From assembly GCA_903813345.2 (NCBI GenBank), contig CAIIXF020000001.1, positions 14,589,915 through 14,653,914 on the forward strand: a stretch of DNA of 64,000 nt. The letters are read 5' to 3'. The position numbers and the translations under genes were made by a program. Numbering within the stretch: position 1 is the first letter of the stretch; the number at the start of each line of letters is the position of its first letter. This document shows positions 12,301 to 21,694 of the stretch, one piece after another. This DNA comes from Owenia fusiformis. Taxonomy: Eukaryota; Annelida; Polychaeta; Sabellida; Oweniidae. The notes beneath the pieces are model-generated. The model was not told the DNA's origin. It did not search any database and saw only the letters and a list, made by a program, of their open reading frames with translations.

Positions 12301-13975
12301 GCCGAAAACCATCTTCAAAAAGGTGGAGATGATAACATTATGTCACCACTTGTGGAGGTGACATAATAAAACGCAAAAAAATATTTGGCGGAGTTAATGA
12401 AGTGAGGGATGACAATCACATCAGAGTAATAACTTGTTAATGATGTGCATGCACATAATGGGCCAATAAAAATATTTCATCCGTTTCACAAGGAATGAAT
12501 TTAGAAAAGTGACTTTACTGGCTCACCCTCTGCATGAACTTTTTATGTACAAACTACAGTTACGATTGTAAATCAAAAATTCTTACGCTCTTCACATTTA
12601 TCTCCTCTGAAGCCTTCGTTACAGGTGCAGATGAATCCTTGTTCCTGTTTCAAACAAGACCCTCCGTTTCCACACGGTTTACTGGCACAATAGTCAATAG
12701 CTAGAGAAAAATCAAATAAAAACACGTACGTTTTTTATTCACTATTATGGATGGCAAGATAATAACAAGTATTCATATCTACATAACATTTTCACTTTTT
12801 GTGTTAGTAATGGAACGTATGGTGGCCCTATTGCAATTAATGTAATGACTTCGAATAGAAATCCTTTTGAGATGGTTCAAAAGTGGGGCAGTTTCTATTT
12901 GCAATATATAGTAAATACGACATAAGTCTTTTTTAAAAATACCTTATGATCACCAAGCCCAACATGTACCCCTAAAAGTGAAAAAGATAGAGAAGGAAGG
13001 GCATCTAGCTAGAGATTTGGAGCATTTACCTTCACAATTCGGACTGTTACCACTCCAAGACCCATCTCTCTCGCACGTTCTTACTCCTGGTCCGACCAGC
13101 TTAAAGCCAGGGTCACATAGGTACTTAGCCTTGGCGTTGATACCGATAGGGTCGGCATCGTACTCAATATCACCGGCATCTGGTGGACGCAGTTTCCTGC
13201 ACTCGACCGCTAGAAACAGAGTATACAATCGTGCAAGAGAATAGAGTACGTTATCATGGAATCCTCCGAAGATCGGAAAAATGAACTGACTGCGTTTTTG
13301 ATCCAAATAGTGTCATTTATGTAATCCAAATGGCCTCTACTTAAACTTCAACTATTCATAAAAAGGCTACCCAGACATCTGGACGACTGCTTACTCACGT
13401 TTACATGTTGGAAAAGCATCTTTCCATTTGCCGTTCTCTCCGCATTCTATAACGTCTTGCCCATCAAGCTCAAAGCCATCCCCGCATGAGAACTCTGCTT
13501 TGGCACCAGCTGTTGGTGCTCGAGGGCCGTTTACTTTGCCGTGTTCTGGATCTTTCAGGCTCGGTTGACAGGTTTTTGGCTCATTCTTTTTTTTGATTCC
13601 TGCTGGTTTCGCATCGCGATCAGCTTGAAAAATATGATAAATGGGTCTCTATCAAGGAACATTTCTCGGAGTCATAAGGCATGGCTAAAAATGCTGTTGC
13701 AGTTACTTTGTTGCGCCTCGTTAAGGTCATTGGTTATTTGAAGTCAATTTGAAATGACATACGAGTATGAACTGTAGTACTTACGTTTGCATATAGGTTG
13801 TGAACCAGTCCATGTTCGGTCAATCTGACAGACCCTTACTGGTGTGCCAATTAACTTATAACCATCCTTACACTCAAAGAAAACCATGCCGTACATTTTG
13901 TCAGCATCTTTTCCAACCATCCGCCCACTGGCGGGAGCTGATATGGGTGGGCAGTGCTCATCAGTTTCGGCGCTC
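6188..13975 (-). CDS. Secreted CCP/EGF/chitin-binding (CBM14) multidomain protein, 12 exons seen, 5' end missing
   Basis: Twelve minus-strand exons encode 586 residues in the order CCP-CCP-CCP-EGF-CCP-EGFx6-CBM14, one domain per exon. All internal introns after the first seen exon are phase 1, and the reading frame carries through every junction to a TGA at 6188-6190. CCP (sushi) and EGF modules are disulfide-rich extracellular binding domains. The final CBM14 (peritrophin-A) domain has the six-cysteine pattern of chitin binders. A secreted matrix, cuticle/mucus-associated or pattern-recognition protein is the likely role; chitin binding is inferred from the family. No signal peptide or start codon is visible: the first seen exon needs an upstream exon ending in phase 2. 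Fibropellin- or sushi-repeat-like relatives are known in several invertebrate phyla; I do not recognise the exact orthologue. Confidence 0.85.
6430..6932. mobile_element. 503-bp inverted-repeat element, target duplication ATGAT
   Basis: The ends are CACCCCGGAATAGCCTGAC and the complement of CACACCGGAATAGCCTGAC, and inverted repeats extend about 75 bp inward (GTGACGGTTATGTCC region). ATGAT flanks both sides (6425-6429, 6933-6937). It sits in the last intron of the CCP/EGF gene. No transposase is present; the superfamily is uncertain. Confidence 0.75.
7078..7191 (-). CDS. EGF exon 6 of the C-terminal run
   Basis: The 114-bp exon has acceptor CTTGTAG and donor GTATGT. Six cysteines are present, with the NGGMC and [10 protein letters not shown] motifs of an EGF domain. 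The longer ATG-frame overlapping this position is a different, false frame. Confidence 0.85.
7593..7706 (-). CDS. EGF exon 5 of the C-terminal run
   Basis: The 114-bp exon has acceptor TTTTTTCAG and donor GTAGAT. The [12 protein letters not shown] and [12 protein letters not shown] motifs are canonical EGF. Confidence 0.88.
7961..8805 (+). mobile_element. Double-palindrome element, two tandem copies
   Basis: Copies at 7961-8375 and 8379-8805 are nearly identical, apart from a short insertion in the second. Each has two modules. Module A has inverted ends TATCCTACACTTAGTG / TGTAGGATA around two or three small palindromes of the form GGAGGATATCGTGACGATAT. Module B is an imperfect hairpin of about 140 bp with ends CCTATGATTTT / AAAATCATAGG and loop TTCGCTTCGCTCT. 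The pair lies in an EGF-gene intron. Further copies are at 14792-15207, 47103-47488 and 47709-48007. Confidence 0.85.
8896..9015 (-). CDS. EGF exon 4 of the C-terminal run
   Basis: The 120-bp exon has acceptor CTTTTAG and donor GTAAGC. It holds [12 protein letters not shown] and [12 protein letters not shown], an EGF domain in which HDGK replaces the usual NGG. Confidence 0.87.
9240..9548. mobile_element. Small foldback with tandem-repeat arms
   Basis: Both arms are built of short direct repeats, CTCAACCCCAAGTC and GTAAAACTCAACCCC, in opposite orientation around a loop of about 70 bp (9345-9415). The ends read GGTCATCTGAACCCC on the left and the complement of GGTCATCTCAACCCC on the right. 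No target duplication is clear. It lies in an intron of the CCP/EGF gene. Confidence 0.75.
9681..9797 (-). CDS. EGF exon 3 of the C-terminal run
   Basis: The 117-bp exon has acceptor TTCGCCAG and donor GTAAGT. Motifs are [12 protein letters not shown] and [12 protein letters not shown]. Confidence 0.87.
9921..10037 (-). CDS. EGF exon 2 of the C-terminal run
   Basis: The 117-bp exon has acceptor TTGCAG and donor GTAAGT. Motifs are [12 protein letters not shown] and [12 protein letters not shown]. It has no in-frame ATG, so a start-based search misses it. Confidence 0.85.
10208..10352. repeat. Hairpin of about 145 bp, followed by GAAGCGGGA repeats
   Basis: Left-arm pieces GGTTATGTACT, GGATATTGGGTT and AGATATGCATATCTACC are mirrored on the right, with the centre near 10279. 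Just downstream (10388-10460) is a short array of GAAGCGGGAGATRTG-like units. The pair lies in an intron of the CCP/EGF gene. Confidence 0.7.
10731..10853 (-). CDS. EGF exon 1 of the C-terminal run
   Basis: The 123-bp exon has acceptor ATTTCAG and donor GTAAGT. Motifs are [12 protein letters not shown] and [12 protein letters not shown]. Confidence 0.85.
10860..12014. other. Intron, nothing recognised
   Basis: This is the intron between EGF exon 1 and the fourth CCP exon. It is AT-rich and I see no domain or repeat in it. Confidence 0.45.
12015..12194 (-). CDS. CCP (sushi) exon 4
   Basis: The 180-bp exon has acceptor AACATAG and donor GTAAGA. The sushi pattern is clear: C at the start, [20 protein letters not shown] and a final ATC. 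It is separated from the other three CCP exons by one EGF exon. Confidence 0.88.
12245..12370 (-). repeat. Copy of dispersed GTGACATTTTGCATG family
   Basis: The minus strand holds TTTGACAAATGGCAGGTGGTGACATT-like sequence (read in two parts) and the GGTGTCTTTG core shared with copies at 1425, 28398 and 48120. A small TGTCACC/GGTGACA hairpin follows at about 12340. Confidence 0.5.
12587..12700 (-). CDS. EGF exon between CCP exons
   Basis: The 114-bp exon has acceptor TCTCTAG and donor GTAAGA. Motifs are [12 protein letters not shown] and [12 protein letters not shown]. It is phase 1-1 like its neighbours. Confidence 0.85.
13030..13209 (-). CDS. CCP (sushi) exon 3
   Basis: The 180-bp exon has acceptor TTTCTAG and donor GTAAAT. 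Motifs include [11 protein letters not shown] and [11 protein letters not shown] ending in PNC, a canonical sushi domain. Confidence 0.9.
13399..13623 (-). CDS. CCP (sushi) exon 2 with basic linker
   Basis: The 225-bp exon has donor GTGAGT and a weak TTTTTCAAG acceptor. About 15 residues of basic linker ([12 protein letters not shown]) precede a sushi domain with FSCGDGFEL and [10 protein letters not shown]. The acceptor is non-YAG, but the phase fits on both sides. Confidence 0.75.
13785..13975 (-). CDS. CCP (sushi) exon 1, most upstream secure exon
   Basis: The 191-bp exon has donor GTAAGT and probable acceptor TATTTAAG. The sushi domain shows [17 protein letters not shown] and QIDRTWTG. 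The start phase requires a preceding exon ending two bases into a codon. Confidence 0.8.
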
Positions 13976-13979
13976 CTTA

Positions 13980-14790
13980 AATAATTAAGAATAACTTCGT
14001 CAACACGAGGTTCATATACACTTGGTACAACTAACCCAATAATTTCAATGTTTATAGCATGATGTATGTACGAGTATGTATATGTCTGTGTGTATCATCA
14101 TTACCCTCAATAAAAGCAATTTTTCATATTTTATGTAGTAATGTTGACTGCGACCCTTCCTTCTAACCTCAGACCCCCCTCTCCCCTATAATGTGCACTG
14201 TACAGACACACGCACTTCTGCATTAATAACAATTGCGGATGAATGGCTATAAATACAATAACAGACTAGATGTTAGTCGAAGCAAGGAATCGAACCCTGG
14301 ACCACTTGGACTAATCGGACAGGGTTGTGGATTTCCATTTATCCAAACACAGAAAATAATTACACGTTTCTAGATAAAAGAAGGATTGATTTTATTCTCC
14401 TCCATTTGATAATATTCAAGAATCATCCATGCCCTGTTCTAAGTAAACAGGTATTACCATTGCTTGCGTCACGTCACCACATTTTTCTCCCAATACGAGA
14501 AATTGTTTCCATAAAGGCTAAATACCCATTGGATATGCCATACAACCGAATATATGATATCAACTCCGATGCGATATGTTCCTGATCTTCTCTCAGAACA
14601 CCATTTACCTCGTATTACTTTGTATTTCATTAACTCAAATCGATAGGTAAAATAGAAGACTGTATCCAGATCACACTAAGACAAGCAGATTTGTTAAAAT
14701 ACCTCACCGCGTTATCCTAACTATCCAAAATAACTACTACGGATTACAGAAACCATGATTTATAAGAGAAAAATTTATAATAATCCATAT
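13980..14790. other. Upstream intron region, nothing certain
   Basis: There is no further CCP or EGF exon. A tRNA B-box-like GGTTCGATTCC occurs on the minus strand near 14290 without a matching A box. Confidence 0.4.
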
Positions 14791-14791
14791 T

Positions 14792-15207
14792 TATAGGATA
14801 TCCTATGATTTTGAGGAATATCATTTTTATCTACGAGGTGATATTGATATCTGCACGAGAGAGCGAAGCGAACGAGTGCATATATCAATATCACCGAGTA
14901 GATTAAAATGATATTCTGAAAAAAATCATAGGATGTTCTTATTATCCTACACTTACAAGGAGTGTACTGAATGTATAATATCATTGTAAAATTAATTCCA
15001 TGCCAAATAGAGTCAATTTGGCGGGAAATCAACAAGCGGAGTATATCGTCACAATATCCTCCGCATATTGGGTTTTCCGGAGTATATCGTCACGATATCC
15101 TCCGCCCGGAGTATATCGTTACGATATCCTCCGGATATTCATTTTGCCAATAAATATCAAATTTATTTTTTCATGTTATTATACATTTAGTACACTAAGT
15201 GTAGGAA
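14792..15207 (-). mobile_element. Double-palindrome element, inverted copy
   Basis: This is the same two-module structure as at 7961-8805, in the opposite orientation. The module B hairpin is at 14792-14940 and module A, with three GGAG-type palindromes, at 14945-15207. Confidence 0.85.
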
Positions 15208-16016
15208 AATATCATATATTGTGAAATCCTAATTTTTGTATCCAATCACGACTGTTATCCTATGTTGTATACCTGATGCTGACCCCCAATCCTAGTGCGA
15301 GTAGGGTATACCCCACCACACACCGCACAGCGAGACATCTCATATCCTTATTAAAATGTACCATCAAAGAAATCTTAAAGAATTTTCATGTATCATTTTT
15401 TGATAACGTGTATGATATTGTGGCAAAATATAACAATGGGTGTCGAGTGCTGTTAAATCGAGGTTGTATTTCAAATGTTCAAGAGTTTCAGTGACAGCAC
15501 CTGACGTATTAAAACAGGACTTATGTTTGTCTTTGTGGACTTACTGAAGTTAAATGTTAACGAACTTGAAATGTTCAAGTGTTTTCTCTGTGTTTATTTT
15601 TGAGGACATGTTGCATATTTCGATTGTATTGTATTCAATTTGTTAAGTTTTATTGCCATATTTATGAGAAATTAAGTGCATTATTTTGGTATACGGTGAC
15701 TTATTGATACTTTCATGACGAAATTAAAGTTTTCATGCAATCAAATCACAGAATAAAAAGTATTCAACATATTTTTTGAAACATTGTTTATTTATCATCA
15801 CAAAGATGAATATCGCTGGAAAATATGATTGCGCAAGTTGCTTGGACGTACTATGCTCGGTATTGGATGAAATCATTTTCACAAAGAAAATGATTTATAA
15901 TATTAATTTCCCTAAAGTCAAACTGATTAGAATAGCAGAATAGCATATCAGCATAACATTATTAACTATTTCTGATATAACCTATTCTGATATACCCTAG
16001 AGATAGTTTGCCTTAC

Positions 16017-16102
16017 CTTTTAATGAAGTAAACCATGCTACAGTGACATGGTAGTTTAGCACAGATTCGATCAGAAGCACTCCCTAGTCTTGCTTCAAGA
16101 CC
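16017..16102 (-). CDS. Possible upstream exon of the CCP/EGF gene (weak)
   Basis: An open 86-bp stretch has acceptor GGTTCAG and donor GTAAGG. It ends in phase 2, exactly what the first CCP exon needs. It encodes 28 residues with CAKLPCHC, but matches no domain I know. It could be chance. Confidence 0.22.
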
Positions 16103-16170
16103 CTGAACCCTCTCCCCTTATCTCAAAAACAGGTTGCTGCGTTGGTGAAGTACACGAGGTGGAGGGGTTA

Positions 16171-16476
16171 CACTGGCGGATTAGGCCCCCCCCTTGGGTG
16201 GGCCCAGAAAAAAAATTGGGCCCAAAATTAATTTTGGGCCAAAAAAGGCCTTCAGGCCCCAATAAGTGGGCCTTTTTGGTCATTACTGGGCCTATTAAGG
16301 CCTTATTTTTTAATTTCAGGCCAAATTTTGAAGAAAATGGGCCGCAAAATTTCAAAATTTGGGCCCACTTTTGGGTTTTAGAGGCCCAAAATTTTTTGCC
16401 GCGCAAGCGCGGACGTTTTTTTCTCTGACTTGAAATTTGGGCCCCCCCCCCTTGTTGATTACCAGATCCGCCCCTG
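16171..16476. mobile_element. GGCC-rich short element, full-length copy
   Basis: It begins CACTGGCGGATT and ends AGATCCGCCCCTG. The interior is rich in GGCCCAAAATT-type motifs and in C- or G-homopolymers near the ends. Related copies are at 16790-16970, 17023, 21388-21495, 24070-24270 and 56840-57030. No coding capacity. Confidence 0.65.
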
Positions 16477-16789
16477 GCTTAGAGGGGTTCATAGTCTCAT
16501 AGTCTAGAACCCTCGGCCATAAAATTTGAAAACGGTCGATTTTCTGGTGTTAAATTGCGTGACAGAGTTAGATTTACCTTCTTCTTCTTGCACCACAAAT
16601 AACATGTTTATAATGAATGATGTGCTTCAAAATTATTATCGAAAAATTGCTTAAATGTTCTTTACTGTGATTTTGAATGGAGTTAGGTTATTTACTTTAC
16701 TTTCAATTATTTTGATGGATTGTAGTCGATTGTCAGAGATAATACACAGCGAGCCAAAATGGCGCCATGGCGCACCAAAAATAACCATG

Positions 16790-16970
16790 CAGTGGCGGAT
16801 CCGGGGGGAGGCCCCCCCCCCCCTAATTTGCGCCCAGGAAAAAAATTGGGCCAAAAAGGCCTTCAGGTTTTATGGGCCCAATTTTTTTTTCTGCGCAAGC
16901 GCGGAAGTTTTTTTTCTCTGACCGAAAATTTGGGCACCCCCCTTGTTGGTTCCTCATGGATCCGCCACTG
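16790..16970. mobile_element. GGCC-rich short element with clean ends, 181 bp
   Basis: The perfect 13-bp inverted ends CAGTGGCGGATCC / GGATCCGCCACTG are flanked by CCATG on both sides (16785-16789, 16971-16975), a likely 5-bp target duplication. This copy defines the family's ends. Confidence 0.75.
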
Positions 16971-17639
16971 CCATGTGACCCATTGTCATTGAGCTTGTAG
17001 TTTTATAACAAGTCACACTGGCGGATCTGGGGGGGGGGCTTGGGACGCGGCCACCCCACCTCAGTGGCGTAGCCAGCAATTGGTGACCAGGGGTTCAATT
17101 TTTTATGTTATCCACAAACCTCCCCCTTCATTGGTGTACCTAACATAAAAGCATTTTTTGTATTTGTCATACATACAATTCATCCTTTCATTCACATGTT
17201 CATTCACAGATATGTCAAGTTCTGAAACATGCAATTCCCACGCTTTTAGCTGATTTTTGAAAAGATTCCAAATCAAAAGATTTTTATTTGCTATTTCATT
17301 TTGTTATAGAGGAGGAGTTCATAATGAATTTCAAAAAGACCAAATTGAAAAAACAATATATCCACAGTCTGACAGTGCTCTGTGGGCTCTAACATTCTTT
17401 TCTTTTAAATTTTAATGCCTTGCAACAAAGAACAACTAATGCTGAAAAACCTATTTGTTCTTTCTTTGAATTGAGAATAAAAAATAAAACATTCCATTTT
17501 CTATCACCGTTCCGCTGGGTTTTTTTTTATCACAAATGACGAGAATCGTGAACATTTTGAGAAATGAAAAAAACAGTTTAGATGAACTTGTAAATCATTA
17601 TAAACTATAATTCGTTTTTGAGGAATGCTGTCAAATTCT

Positions 17640-17905
17640 TTTTAGATACACGATTTGAAACTTGTTCGAGGCTAATACACTCGTCTTTCTGGCAAATACA
17701 CTCCCCTTCCGAAGTTTGGCAACCTTAGCCCCCCCCTTTACGTTTGAATTTTTATTTACATAACCTGCGAGGAAAATACTAGTACCTATAATATTGATGG
17801 AAATGTAACTTGACTTCATTTCCAATGCCACAAATTTTCCCAATTTTTTTTCTTCTATTTGATGAATTTTTGAAAATCGTCATTCCCATGTAAACCAAGG
17901 GAAAC
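17640..17905 (+). mobile_element. One-armed copy of mariner-like element
   Basis: The sequence CACTCCCCTTCCGAAGTTTGG through AAATCGTCATTCCCATGTAA (read in parts) parallels the left arm of the element at 49841-50634. The opposite end was not found here, so it is a truncated copy. Confidence 0.55.
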
Positions 17906-18299
17906 CAATGGGTTTCATATTTAATAAGTAGATTAGATTCAGCCGCAGACCATCTGTAATTGTGTCTTTGAAGTTTAAAAATCTCGATAATCCGGTGGCG
18001 ATTATCAGTGGATCAGTTTTTTTAGAAAATAAAAAGTGATTATTATGAAGCAATGCATATTGGTACACTACGTGACTTTTTAAATATTTTTTATTATGAA
18101 CTTTTTCCCTTTTCTCTAACTGTGACAATAAAATACTCATTCGAAATAATAAACCTAGACCTATTTGATATAATCCTTCTTATGCCTTTGCTTTCCTCCA
18201 GAAAGATGACTGCATCTGGCTTTTTTAATGGACGGAACTTTCCACTGCACGTAATGTGGGTACCTTTTTAGCTTACACTTGTTAGTCCGGGCTGTTAAG

Positions 18300-19600
18300 T
18301 GGTCTCGTGGGAAATTTTTGTTACAGCTTGGCAACATAGTGTACTTTATAGAGTTTGAGGTGCTGAATAAGAATTTTGATGTTGCCAAATCTGTAACATG
18401 AATTTTGTTGCTAGGGGCAACCATTTCCATAGCAACCACAAATTTTACCTTGCAACGGGCCTAAAAATACAAAAGTTGTTGTAGATTTTTTTAGTTATAA
18501 TCATTTTTGATAATATTTATTGTGAAGTAAAGGGAAGTAATAGGGGAATTTGTCATTTAACACAATTTGGTGAACAATTGATTTTTGAGCTATTGTGATG
18601 TCATAATAGCCCAAATTTTGTTATTTTTCCTAATTTACATATAATTCCACATTACAATCATTTTTATTACCTCTTCAAAATACCGAAAGTAGGTAAATGT
18701 CTGGGACATTTGTTAATTTTGATGTGCTCTTTCCAGCTATGGCACTGACTTTACATGAAAATAAAACCATTCTGTTCCAGGGGTGATTGAAACTAGGGGG
18801 CCACTACAATAGTGCAATTTCATAGATCTAAATAACATAACATTCACAATTTTTTGAATTACTAATTTATGATATATTTTTATTTGAAATGTTTCCTCAT
18901 CTTATGCAAGTTTTGTTTCAAATTGGCAGTTGTGCATTTTATTTAGTTGGAGTTGTTGATGTTGCAGTCTGTAAATTAAGTGTCGTTGCTAGGGGCAACA
19001 GTGTCCATAGAAATCGTACTTTTAGCTTAGAAACAGACATAAAATACATGAGGAAGCAGTACATTGTAGAGTTTTTATCATTTTCCTGCTCATTACTAGA
19101 AATTAAAGAAAAATAAGGAAACTTGGAATTACGTTTAAACAATCGATTTGTTCGCCATTGTGATGTCATGACTCATGATAGCTCGAATTGGGCTCTTTTT
19201 CAAACTCAAATAAATTCACATTTTAGTTTTCCTTTTCATCCCATGAAAATAATTGTATTTCAACAAAGTAAATGCTTGTTACTGTGCTAATTTTACTATA
19301 TTTGTTTCAATGATGTCTTTGGTTAAGAAATTCAGATATGGACACATCAGTAATTGGAAAACTGTTTCTGGTTACAATGGTTTCCATAGCAACCAGACCT
19401 GTAAGCACAGAAAGAGGCATAAAAATAGAAATTCATTCTGACATTGGTAAAACTTTTTTCAGTTTTAATTGTAATTTTTAAAGTTTAATGGAAAGTTAGA
19501 ACATTTTATTGACTACTGATTTTTTGCTATTGTGACATCATATTATTAGCCTTTTGTATTTCTCATACTGGTATTGTAAAGTAATCTCATATTTCAATTG
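18300..19600. repeat. Three diverged tandem units with X-box-like motifs
   Basis: Anchor motifs recur in the same order: GTTGCTAGGGGCAAC or CCATAGCAAC near 18410, 18987 and 19385, then TATTGTGATGTCAT or a close variant near 18590, 19155 and 19520. Units are several hundred bp and badly diverged. The first motif resembles the RFX X-box; function is not implied. Confidence 0.5.
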
Positions 19601-19754
19601 TTTTAATTCTTTACCAAATTACTCAAATACACTATACATATGTGTACACCTCATAGTCTTATTACTTTTCATCTCCTCTTCACAGCAGTAGTGTTGGTTT
19701 AGTCCATCATTGGGTTATAATATGCAAGGCTTTAATAAATTTGTATATGTAAAT

Positions 19755-19965
19755 TCAGTCATTGGATTCTTCATTTATGTCACCCAATATTTCTGTATTT
19801 TCACAGTCCCCACAGCATCCACATAGTTCAGTACAAACTAGTCCGGATCCAACTTTTCTGCACTGGCATCTATTGTCTTTGCACTTGCCAGGTGAACATC
19901 CACATTTGATGAGTTCAAGCACTGCATCTGGTGCTGGCTTTAGGTTTGTCACTACTGGTGCATAA
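19755..19965 (-). pseudogene. Last exon: CXC-like cysteine-rich tail
   Basis: Acceptor TTTACAG; 70 codons to TGA. At least ten cysteines lie in the CXC-like block (KCGCSPGKC, RCQC, CTELCGCCGDC), which fits zinc-dependent DNA binding in the family. Confidence 0.75.
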
Positions 19966-20133
19966 CTGTAAACAATATATGGAATATACAGGTTTATTAT
20001 TGCTATTTAATTCCATTAGTAAACAAAATTATGCAAACAATTGATTGCCAAAGTTTTATAAAAAAAACATTAGCAGCAATTTCGTCATAATATATCTGCT
20101 CTTCTCAGATTGTTACATTGATGGATAACCTAC

Positions 20134-20294
20134 CAGTCATTCTCAAGCTTCCAACCTTGTTTTTCCGGATCAAGATCTAGAGGTTGGTTCATAGTACTAT
20201 TTGCCCATGTGTTGGCTTGAAGTTGTGCTCGTAGGAGGTGTTGATACAGAGCTTCATATGTAGGGGGAAGTTTCTCAGACTCCGCTTGGTTTTT
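20134..20294 (-). pseudogene. Third exon of the THEEADT gene
   Basis: 161 bp, acceptor TTTCTTCAG, donor GTAGGT. The LPPTYEALYQHLLRAQLQA motif is typical of the region before the CXC tail in this family. Confidence 0.7.
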
Positions 20295-20413
20295 CTGAAG
20301 AAATGATTGGCACTGTAATTAGATCTAGTATGTAGTTTACACTTATCTATCTAGTCTACAAATAATATTAACAAGGTAGTTCACCTTGAGAGAAAAAGAG
20401 AAAAAGAACTTAC

Positions 20414-20529
20414 CAAGAACATTTCCCAGCGTAGCTTGCCAATGTCACTGCTTTGCTTCTTTGTATAGGCCGAACACACAAAACGCGTCAGTGTTGATAT
20501 TTTGGCTTTCGTTAGACATCTTGGTGAAC
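20414..20529 (-). pseudogene. Second exon of the THEEADT gene
   Basis: 116 bp, acceptor TTTTCAG, donor GTAAGT. It encodes RFVCSAYTKK and LRWEMF, again family-typical. Phases match both neighbours. Confidence 0.7.
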
Positions 20530-20679
20530 CTGAAAAGCATGTACAATATACTTATGAAAATAGGTTCATGTATGTTTATGTATAAAATAATAGTTCATGG
20601 TTAATGATAATTGGCGAATAAGTCGAAAATAGTATTGCAAGATCAAATATATTACTTTCATGATAGTCTCGGCACTTAC

Positions 20680-21385
20680 TGAGGTCAATGAGGGCATCAA
20701 GTATGTCATTGTCAGCATCAAGGAAGAGCTTGAGCCATGTTGCCTTAGTAGTCCCATGAAACCTGCTCGTCGAATCACATCCAGTCAGGGCATGAAAACC
20801 AGGCAATGCTAAGCAACGCTGCTGTCCCAGAGCACTGGCAATATCTGCTACTCTTACAGATTCTCTCCCCATATATAATAGGGGATACTGTCCCATGTCC
20901 TGGTTAAATCTAATACTTAGAACTAGAACATCTGTATCAATTGAATATATGGCTATCCTTGCATTCGGTATCCTTTGGTGCACCTCAGAACAATGGAGAA
21001 TTAGTATTGTGTCAGCTTCTTCATGTGTATTCTTGATCTTGCTCATATCATTCATTCGATGACACCACATCACAGGATGAGGACACTATTACATGTTTTT
21101 TCTGGCACTCATGTGGGGAGGAATAATGAGCTGCTAGGTAAGAATGCAAGTACTCTGTGAGATTTCTTTTGTTGGTAGAATTTGACAGGGAATTCTGTGG
21201 ATTCATTATCTTGGTTTTCTCTGTGCATATGTATTTGGTAACTTGCTGCTGTTTTGATGTCTTATGACGCTTGTCTCGTTCATTGTTTTTCACAGACCTC
21301 TCACGATACCGGTCAAATATAATGTGTATTTCACTGACATTATTTGGTGCAATGCTCTCAATTCTGTGAACCAGTGCTCTCCCTG
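20680..21385 (-). pseudogene. First visible exon: THEEADT domain, with frameshift
   Basis: The donor is GTAAGT at the left end. The frame runs from about 21385 (ALVHRIES, FDRYRERS) to 21048, where it meets a stop; the THEEADT frame starts in another register at the same place. A single-base indel would explain this. Sequencing error is possible. Confidence 0.7.
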
Positions 21386-21387
21386 CC

Positions 21388-21495
21388 TTTTAAGGCCTTA
21401 TTTTTTATATCAGGCCAAATTTTGAAGAAATGGGCCTCAAAATTTCAAAATTTGGGCCCACTTTTGGGTTTTGGGGGCCCAAAATTTCTCTGACC
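21388..21495. repeat. Internal fragment of GGCC-rich element
   Basis: GGCCTTATTTTTTA, ATTTTGAAGAAATGGGCC and GGGGGCCCAAAATTT match the core of the element at 16171-16476. The fragment abuts the broken 5' side of the THEEADT gene. Confidence 0.65.
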
Positions 21496-21694
21496 TGAAA
21501 TTCAGAGCAATATATTAGACACATTTTCTGAAAAAATCAAAAGATTCTGTTCATTGACCTTTCCTGAGCACCTACTTTTAGCTATTTTTCAGTCACATTT
21601 TCAGAGGGCTGAAAAGGTTATTTCATCATGTTTATGGTCATTTTGACCATTTTCATTGTGTTCCCGGTCATGTAAATGATATGGAACGAGTTAA

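Larger units (their letters stand above)
19755..21385 (-). pseudogene. THEEADT-domain / CXC-type gene of probable mobile-element origin, frameshifted and truncated
   Basis: Four minus-strand exons can be read with matching phases: about 21385-20680, 20529-20414, 20294-20134 and 19965-19755. The first encodes FDRYRERS, then THEEADTILILH, YSIDTDVLVL and LPGFHALTGCDSTS. That combination is familiar from large families of uncharacterised, mobile-element-linked proteins of marine invertebrates, and its conserved acidic residues suggest a PIN/FEN-like nuclease fold (inference). The last exon carries a cysteine-rich CGCSPGKCKDNRCQC...CGCCGDC tail resembling a Tesmin/TSO1 CXC DNA-binding domain. A frame change near 21050, after SSNE, breaks the first exon, and a GGCC-rich repeat interrupts the 5' side at about 21386. 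It is probably dead, though the splice sites and downstream phases are intact. Confidence 0.75.

Noticed and set aside
14278-14330. tRNA-like B box on the minus strand
   Set aside because: No A box or cloverleaf pairing at the required distance.
21048-21293. Separate 81-codon gene
   Set aside because: It is the upstream register of the frameshifted THEEADT exon, not an independent gene.
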